Part shown: piece by piece, positions 6,940 through 10,701 of the stretch
Layout: every line of letters begins with the position of its first letter
How positions within the stretch are numbered: position 1 is the stretch's first letter
DNA from: Oscillospiraceae bacterium
GTDB taxonomy: Bacteria > Bacillota > Clostridia > Oscillospirales > Ruminococcaceae
Reading direction: 5' to 3'
DNA length: 10,701 nt
NCBI GenBank assembly: GCA_017394475.1
Contig: JAFPYQ010000190.1
Coordinates: 1 to 10,701 of the forward strand
Notes under the pieces: model-generated
Database searches by the model: none
The model's input: only the letters and a program-made list of their open reading frames with translations
Told to the model about the DNA's origin: nothing
Made by a program: the position numbers and the translations under genes

Positions 6940-6954
6940 GTTAAGCTGCTTAAC
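6940..6954 (+). promoter_or_regulatory. Candidate MarR operator at the transcription start
   Basis: GTTAAGC-T-GCTTAAC, a perfect 7-bp palindrome with a 1-nt centre, beginning 4 nt after the -10. MarR-family proteins commonly bind such sites to repress their own operon; binding here would block RNA polymerase. Confidence 0.65.
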
Positions 6955-6972
6955 AAAATGAAGGAGGACATC

Positions 6973-7413
6973 ATGACAGATCTTCTTGTAAAAGCATACA
7001 GGCTTATAAACATATACAACAGCAAGAGCCGTACCGCACATCTTTATGAGTGTGGAGTCACACTTTATCCCGCTCAGGTGCATACATTGGAGGTTATAGG
7101 TGAAAATGAGGGCATCACCCTCACCGAGACCGCAGCGATGCTGTATGTCACAAAGGCAGCAGTGTCTCAGTGTATAAAGCAGCTCTGCGGGATGGGGCTC
7201 ATACGGCGCGAGGACAAGAAGGCGGTAGGCGGCGCGCAGGAGCTGTTTCTGACCGGGAAGGGCAGGTCGGTATTCGATGAGCATCACAGGCGGCACAGTG
7301 ATATGATAAAGGCCATTGAGGATGTATGGGACACATTGTCTGAGGATTCAAGGGAAGGCGTCAGAAAAATGCTTTCCATCACGGAAGAGCACATTGCCGG
7401 AATGGAGGAATGA
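6973..7413 (+). CDS. MarR-family transcriptional regulator
   Basis: A 146-residue winged-helix regulator of the MarR type: N-terminal dimerisation helices, helix-turn-helix around residues 49-72 (ITLTETAAMLYVTKAAVSQC with the recognition helix near 60-70), a wing at about 76-93 (GLIRRED then FLT) and C-terminal helices. Family members are dimers that release DNA when bound by small aromatic or lipophilic ligands or when oxidised. The start is ATG at 6973 with AAGGAGG 5 nt upstream; an upstream ATG at 6958 overlaps that site and an in-frame TTG at 6907 is the promoter -35. The perfect palindrome in front suggests autorepression. The gene sits 2 nt before an alpha/beta-hydrolase gene, so the hydrolase is probably the regulated effector. 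Confidence 0.9.
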   Translation: MTDLLVKAYRLINIYNSKSRTAHLYECGVTLYPAQVHTLEVIGENEGITLTETAAMLYVTKAAVSQCIKQLCGMGLIRREDKKAVGGAQELFLTGKGRSVFDEHHRRHSDMIKAIEDVWDTLSEDSREGVRKMLSITEEHIAGMEE

Positions 7414-7415
7414 AT

Positions 7416-8210
7416 ATGCAGTTTATGACTATGGGCAGAAAGGGAGCACCTGCGGTGCTGCTGATACACGGGATGCTGAGTTCGGGGGATGATCCGCTGA
7501 CCTTCGGGAAATACCTTGCGGATGGATATTATGTCATCTCTCCTACTCTGGACGGTCACGGGGATGATGGCTCGGAGCTGGTGAGCGCGCAGCAAGAGGC
7601 GCAGAATATCACCGCGTATCTGAAAGATGAGCAGATCACGTCCCTTGCGCTGATACAGGGCAGCTCCATGGGTGCCGAGGTGGCGCTTGCAGTAGCAGAC
7701 CAATGCAGAAGAAAGGGCATATCCGTCGGCAGGTGCTTTTTTGACGGAGGACCGTTCTTTGATTTCCCGAGCGTGAGAAGATATTTCATGAGGCTCGTTT
7801 TCAGGCATCTTATCAAGGCATTTGAAGGTGATCCCGACAAGGTATTTGACAAGCTGAACCGTAATATGTTCGTAAAATTTGTGGCAAGGGACAAGCTGCG
7901 GGATTATGGACCGATACTGAGGTCGATAGCGGGGAAACGCCGCACATTCACCGACAGCACCGTTGACGGCATGGTGGAGACCTGCTATCATTGCAAACTG
8001 CCGGTATTCACCCATGAGGAGCAGCGCTCCTTCGTGTTCTTTTTCTCTCTCGATGAGCCCGCCCGTCAGTCGAAACCACGGCTTAAAAAGGCATACCCGA
8101 ATGCGGTATATCGTGATGTAAGGGGATATGCTCACTGTTCGCTGCAGTTTACGCGCCCGAAAACATACGCAAAGCTGCTAAGACAAGTGATGGAAAACAA
8201 GGAAATATGA
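7416..8210 (+). CDS. Alpha/beta-hydrolase, MarR-linked
   Basis: A 264-residue soluble alpha/beta-hydrolase. Visible motifs: LLIHGMLSSGDD (15-26) as the oxyanion strand-loop, TLDGHGDDGSE (44-54), nucleophile elbow QGSSMGA (81-87) with S84 in a standard GxSxG, and H240 in RGYAHCS as the catalytic His. The likely acid is D213 in FFFSLDEP, but this is less certain. ATG at 7416 is preferred: GGAGG is 7 nt upstream, whereas the ATG at 7410 (overlapping the MarR stop) is only 1 nt from it. It is co-transcribed with the MarR gene and ends at a strong hairpin. Its pairing with MarR suggests an esterase-like role in handling a small molecule sensed by the regulator; this is inference. Confidence 0.85.
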   Translation: MQFMTMGRKGAPAVLLIHGMLSSGDDPLTFGKYLADGYYVISPTLDGHGDDGSELVSAQQEAQNITAYLKDEQITSLALIQGSSMGAEVALAVADQCRRKGISVGRCFFDGGPFFDFPSVRRYFMRLVFRHLIKAFEGDPDKVFDKLNRNMFVKFVARDKLRDYGPILRSIAGKRRTFTDSTVDGMVETCYHCKLPVFTHEEQRSFVFFFSLDEPARQSKPRLKKAYPNAVYRDVRGYAHCSLQFTRPKTYAKLLRQVMENKEI

Positions 8211-8245
8211 AAATAACGGGATACTTTGATGTACCCCGTTATTTT
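8210..8245. terminator. Rho-independent terminator after the MarR operon
   Basis: AAAATAACGGG (8210-8220) pairs with CCCGTTATTTT (8235-8245) for 11 bp, and after one mismatch TAC/GTA extends the stem around a 6-nt loop. The A/T arms at the base give a T-rich tail on both strands, so it can act in either direction. It begins at the last base of the hydrolase stop codon. Confidence 0.85.
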
Positions 8246-8293
8246 GTGCATAATAGGACATATCGATAATAAATAATTGTGCAATATTACATA

Positions 8294-8322
8294 TTGACAT
8301 ATTCCACTTGTGGAAGTATAAT
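8294..8322 (+). promoter_or_regulatory. Perfect consensus promoter of the PadR operon
   Basis: TTGACA (8294-8299), 17-nt spacer, TATAAT (8317-8322): exact consensus at both hexamers and spacing. Predicted start near 8329. Such a strong promoter makes sense only if tightly repressed, in line with the palindromes lying in its spacer and leader. ACATAT occurs three times nearby (8258, 8289, 8297). Confidence 0.9.
8302..8315 (+). promoter_or_regulatory. PadR operator candidate 1, between -35 and -10
   Basis: TTCCAC-TT-GTGGAA, a perfect palindrome filling the promoter spacer. A dimeric repressor bound here would exclude RNA polymerase. Confidence 0.7.
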
Positions 8323-8329
8323 ATATTTA

Positions 8330-8345
8330 ATTCCACAAGTAGAAT
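8330..8345 (+). promoter_or_regulatory. PadR operator candidate 2, at the transcription start
   Basis: ATTCCAC-AA-GTAGAAT, the same half-site as operator 1 with a single mismatch in the palindrome. Centres of the two sites are 29 bp apart, close to three helical turns, so both dimers would sit on about the same face. Confidence 0.65.
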
Positions 8346-8360
8346 ATATGAGGTACGGAT

Positions 8361-8924
8361 ATGTTAAAACATGGTATACTTGGATTATTGAATTACGGGG
8401 ATATGAGCGGTTATGAGATAATGGAGGTGTTCAGGGATTCGCTGAACTACTTCTGGAACGCTCAGACCAGTCAGATATACAGGGAGCTGCAGACCCTTAA
8501 AAACAGCGGCTTTGTGGATGATACCCCGGTAAAGGGCAGGGGCGGGGACAAAAAGATATACTCCATCACCGAAAGCGGCAGGCAGGAGCTGCTGAAGTGG
8601 CTCAGGGAGAGCAAATTCCCTCCCGCAAGGGATCCTCTGCTGATGGTGACCTTCTTCCGCGGGGAACTGACACCGCAGGAGAACATAGCCTTTTTCATCG
8701 GTATGCAGAAAAGCCTTGAAATGTTCTCCCAACAGATGAAGCAGGCGGATTCGGCATCTAAGCTGTATTCCGATGCCATCGGTTCGGCGGATAAGGCGCT
8801 GTACTGGGAGATGACCGTGGAATACGGGAAAATGTACAGCAAAATGCTTTCCGAGTGGGCAGGAAGATGCGTAGAGATGATAGAGGAAAAACGGGATACA
8901 GATTTACGGGAGGAAGAGATATGA
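8361..8924 (+). CDS. PadR-family transcriptional regulator
   Basis: A 187-residue PadR regulator with both parts of the larger PadR class: an N-terminal winged helix (about 1-82; typical GILGLLNYGDMSGYEI, QIYRELQTLKNSGFV and YSITESGRQEL) and a helical C-terminal dimerisation domain (about 90-178, Vir_act_alpha_C type). PadR repressors sense phenolic acids, drugs or envelope stress and often control a neighbouring detoxification or export gene. ATG at 8361 has GAGG 7 nt upstream. The gene has an exact consensus promoter with two palindromic sites, so autorepression is likely. Its stop overlaps the start of the next gene by ATGA, which implies coupled translation and joint control of the membrane flavoprotein. 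Confidence 0.92.
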   Translation: MLKHGILGLLNYGDMSGYEIMEVFRDSLNYFWNAQTSQIYRELQTLKNSGFVDDTPVKGRGGDKKIYSITESGRQELLKWLRESKFPPARDPLLMVTFFRGELTPQENIAFFIGMQKSLEMFSQQMKQADSASKLYSDAIGSADKALYWEMTVEYGKMYSKMLSEWAGRCVEMIEEKRDTDLREEEI

Positions 8925-10531
8925 AGATACTCATAATAAACGGCAGTCCCAAGGGCAAGAGATCGAATTCACTGCGCCTTGCGGAGGCTTTTGTAAAGGG
9001 TATGGGCACAAAGGTCAGCACAGATGTGCAGACAGTGGAGCTTTCCTCCATGAACATAAATGGCTGTAAGGGCTGCTTCGGCTGCTGGAAGGCCACACCG
9101 GGCAAATGTGTCATAAAGGACGATATGCCTCTTATCATAGAAAAGCTCATAGAGGCGGATGTGATAGTATACAGCTTTCCCCTTTATTATTTCAGCGTTC
9201 CCGGCATCCTCAAGAATATGATAGACAGGCAGCTGCCTATGGTGCTGCCCTTTATGGCAGAGCGCACAGACGGTGTGGGCAGCGGCTCTCATCCGGGGCG
9301 TTACGATATGAGCGGCAAAAGGTTCGTCCTCATCTCCACCTGCGGGTTCTATTCCGCACAGGGCAATTATGATGCGGTCTGCAGTATGTTCGACCATATC
9401 TGCGGCAAGGACAATTATGAAAAGATATTCTGCGGTCAGGGTGAGCTGTTCTCAATTGAGGCACTGAATGACCACACAGCCCGGTATCTTGGCATAGTGG
9501 AGCGGGCAGGTTCGGAATTTGCAGGCGGCAGCATCGGCAAAGCCACTAAGGATGAGCTTTCACAGCTCCTGTTCCCCAAGGAACAGTTCGAGGCCATGGC
9601 GGATGCGAGCTGGGGCGTTTCAAGGGACGGCAAGAATACAGAAAAGGCAGACAAGAGCCTTGTCTTCACAAAACAGATGGCAGCACTCTACAACAAGAAC
9701 AGCTTTGACGGAAAAGAGCGCGTTCTGGAGATACGCTATACCGACCTTGACAAGAAATATCAGATAATCCTTAAAAAGGACGGCTCGGAATTCATCACCG
9801 AGGATTTTCTGGAGCCCACTACTGTCATAGAGACACCCTTCACCGTATGGACAGACATAGCCGAGGGAAAGGAAAACGGTGCAGTGGCACTGGGCAAGCA
9901 CCTCTACACCGTGAACGGAGATTTTTCTCTGATGGTGAACTGGGACAGGTATTTCGGCGTGGAAAAGCCTGTTGAAAAGTCCGTATCAGACAAAAAGCCT
10001 CCCGTCATGTCAGCCATGCTCATCCCCTGGTGCGTTTTCTGGACGATAATGCCGTTTGTGGGGGCACAGTGGGCGATAATACCGCTGGCAGCAGCAGCCC
10101 TTACCCCCGTATTCATGATAAAGCACGAGCTCACCATATATGACAGGCTCTCTGCGGGGGCAGTGGCAATACTTTCCGCCCTCACCCTCATCACAGGGGA
10201 TACTGATATGCCAAGGAATATCGGTTACATCATATTCGGCAGTATGTGGTTCATATCCTGCTTCACAAAGGAGCCCCTGTGTGCGGCCTATGTCAAATAT
10301 TCCTACGGCGGGGAGTCTGCTCTGTCAAACCCGCTGTTCATGAAGACAAATTACATCCTTGCAGCAGCGTGGGGGGGACTATATCTCATCACAGCCGCAT
10401 TATCATGGATGCTGTGCGGCCATGCGGTAGTTTTTTCGGCACTGAGCAGCATTCTGCCCGCAGCTATGGGAGCGTTCACCGCATTTTTCATCAACTGGTA
10501 CCCCAAGCACCTGGCGGCGGGGACGCACTGA
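8921..10531 (+). CDS. Flavodoxin-type reductase fused to SCP2-like and membrane domains
   Basis: A 536-residue three-part protein. Residues 1-205 are a flavodoxin-like NAD(P)H-dependent FMN reductase: GSPKGKRSNS (8-17) is the FMN phosphate loop and SFPLYYFSVPG (85-95) a second flavin loop. Cysteines C49, C52, C55 and C63 (CX2CX2CX7C, then DD) resemble the compact 4Fe-4S motif of iron-sulfur flavoproteins. A helical linker follows (206-265). Residues 267-346 resemble an SCP2 lipid-binding domain (ending in GDFSLMVNWDRYF). About six hydrophobic helices follow (near 363-381, 384-400, 409-425, 432-448, 477-499, 502-525). ATG at 8921 has GGAGG 7 nt upstream and overlaps the PadR stop; an in-frame earlier start at 8855 lies inside padR and lacks such a site. 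Likely a membrane-bound redox enzyme acting on a lipophilic substrate such as a quinone; this is inferred. Confidence 0.85.
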   Translation: MKILIINGSPKGKRSNSLRLAEAFVKGMGTKVSTDVQTVELSSMNINGCKGCFGCWKATPGKCVIKDDMPLIIEKLIEADVIVYSFPLYYFSVPGILKNMIDRQLPMVLPFMAERTDGVGSGSHPGRYDMSGKRFVLISTCGFYSAQGNYDAVCSMFDHICGKDNYEKIFCGQGELFSIEALNDHTARYLGIVERAGSEFAGGSIGKATKDELSQLLFPKEQFEAMADASWGVSRDGKNTEKADKSLVFTKQMAALYNKNSFDGKERVLEIRYTDLDKKYQIILKKDGSEFITEDFLEPTTVIETPFTVWTDIAEGKENGAVALGKHLYTVNGDFSLMVNWDRYFGVEKPVEKSVSDKKPPVMSAMLIPWCVFWTIMPFVGAQWAIIPLAAAALTPVFMIKHELTIYDRLSAGAVAILSALTLITGDTDMPRNIGYIIFGSMWFISCFTKEPLCAAYVKYSYGGESALSNPLFMKTNYILAAAWGGLYLITAALSWMLCGHAVVFSALSSILPAAMGAFTAFFINWYPKHLAAGTH

Positions 10532-10563
10532 CTCTTAACGGATGAAGGAAAGGAGATCGTATC

Positions 10564-10701
10564 ATGATAAGTTTTATAGCGGTAAGGTGTCCCGGGTGCG
10601 GTGCGGATCTTTCCGTAGAAGAAGTAAGTAGCACGGATCTTTGCACCTATTGCGGAGCTAAGGTGCTGATAAGCAGCGAAAATGAACACATTTACAGGCA
10701 C
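10564..10701 (+). CDS. Zinc-ribbon protein (5' part, truncated by window edge)
   Basis: The first 46 codons are present. Two CxxC knuckles, CPGC (C9, C12) and CTYC (C27, C30), separated by 14 residues, form a zinc ribbon typical of small Firmicute proteins that carry it at the N-terminus before a coiled-coil or membrane part. ATG at 10564 is preceded by AAGGAG 8 nt upstream. It starts 32 nt after the reductase fusion stop with no terminator between, so it is probably the third gene of the PadR operon. The function of the missing remainder cannot be judged. Confidence 0.75.
   Translation, partial: MISFIAVRCPGCGADLSVEEVSSTDLCTYCGAKVLISSENEHIYRH

Noticed and set aside
6907..6972. N-terminal extension of the MarR protein
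   Set aside because: The first codons would be the promoter -35 and the operator; AAGGAGG points to ATG at 6973.
7410..7415. ATG at 7410 overlapping the MarR stop
   Set aside because: Only 1 nt from the GGAGG; the ATG at 7416 has a 7-nt spacing.
7284..8135. Long minus-strand ORF opposite the MarR-linked hydrolase
   Set aside because: Antisense to a well supported alpha/beta-hydrolase and no protein-family features.
8855..8920. Longer start for the reductase fusion inside padR
   Set aside because: The flavodoxin fold begins exactly at ATG 8921 (MKILIINGSP), which has GGAGG 7 nt upstream.
1..10701. CRISPR arrays, tRNA or rRNA genes, transposases, phage genes
   Set aside because: No regularly spaced repeats, cloverleaf-like sequences or transposase/integrase motifs were found on either strand.

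Overview
The window looks like chromosomal DNA from an anaerobic, fibre-degrading gut or rumen Firmicute, most likely Ruminococcus or a close relative. This is inferred from the GH43 glycosidase, strong GGAGG ribosome binding sites, heavy use of AGG (Arg) and ATA (Ile) codons, consensus sigma-70 type promoters, and the mix of PadR, MarR and ABC exporter genes. No rRNA, tRNA, CRISPR array, transposase or phage gene is visible.

Left part, minus strand. The 5' part of a GH43 glycoside hydrolase gene (1-866, truncated by the window edge) has its own promoter and a small palindrome in its leader. Upstream of it, behind a GC-rich hairpin, lies a two-gene operon (4575 down to 1059) for two half-size ABC exporters whose reading frames overlap by 11 bases. 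The first-translated subunit has Asp for the catalytic Glu and Gln for the switch His; the second is fully canonical. That is the signature of a heterodimeric exporter with one degenerate and one active ATP site.

Middle, plus strand. A divergent intergenic region (4576-4892) contains inverted and helically phased direct repeats. It leads into two alpha/beta-hydrolase genes: a membrane-anchored one with a TTG start (4893-5852) and a soluble one (5900-6772). A 92-nt imperfect hairpin element (6801-6892) then separates them from a MarR regulator and a third alpha/beta-hydrolase (6973-8210). The MarR gene has a consensus promoter and a perfect palindrome at the expected transcription start. A hairpin terminator closes this unit.

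Right part, plus strand. A PadR regulator gene (8361-8924) has a perfect consensus promoter and two operator-like palindromes. It overlaps by 4 bases a gene for an unusual three-part protein: a flavodoxin-type reductase with an iron-sulfur-flavoprotein-like Cys cluster, an SCP2-like lipid-binding domain and a C-terminal membrane domain of about six helices (8921-10531). A zinc-ribbon protein gene starts 32 bases later and runs off the window.

Taken together, the centre and right look like adjacent self-regulated modules of the regulator-plus-effector type (MarR with hydrolase, PadR with membrane flavoprotein), next to a drug/lipid-type exporter. This suggests, as inference only, a region for handling lipophilic or toxic small molecules. 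The reductase-SCP2-membrane fusion is the best candidate for something under-described.
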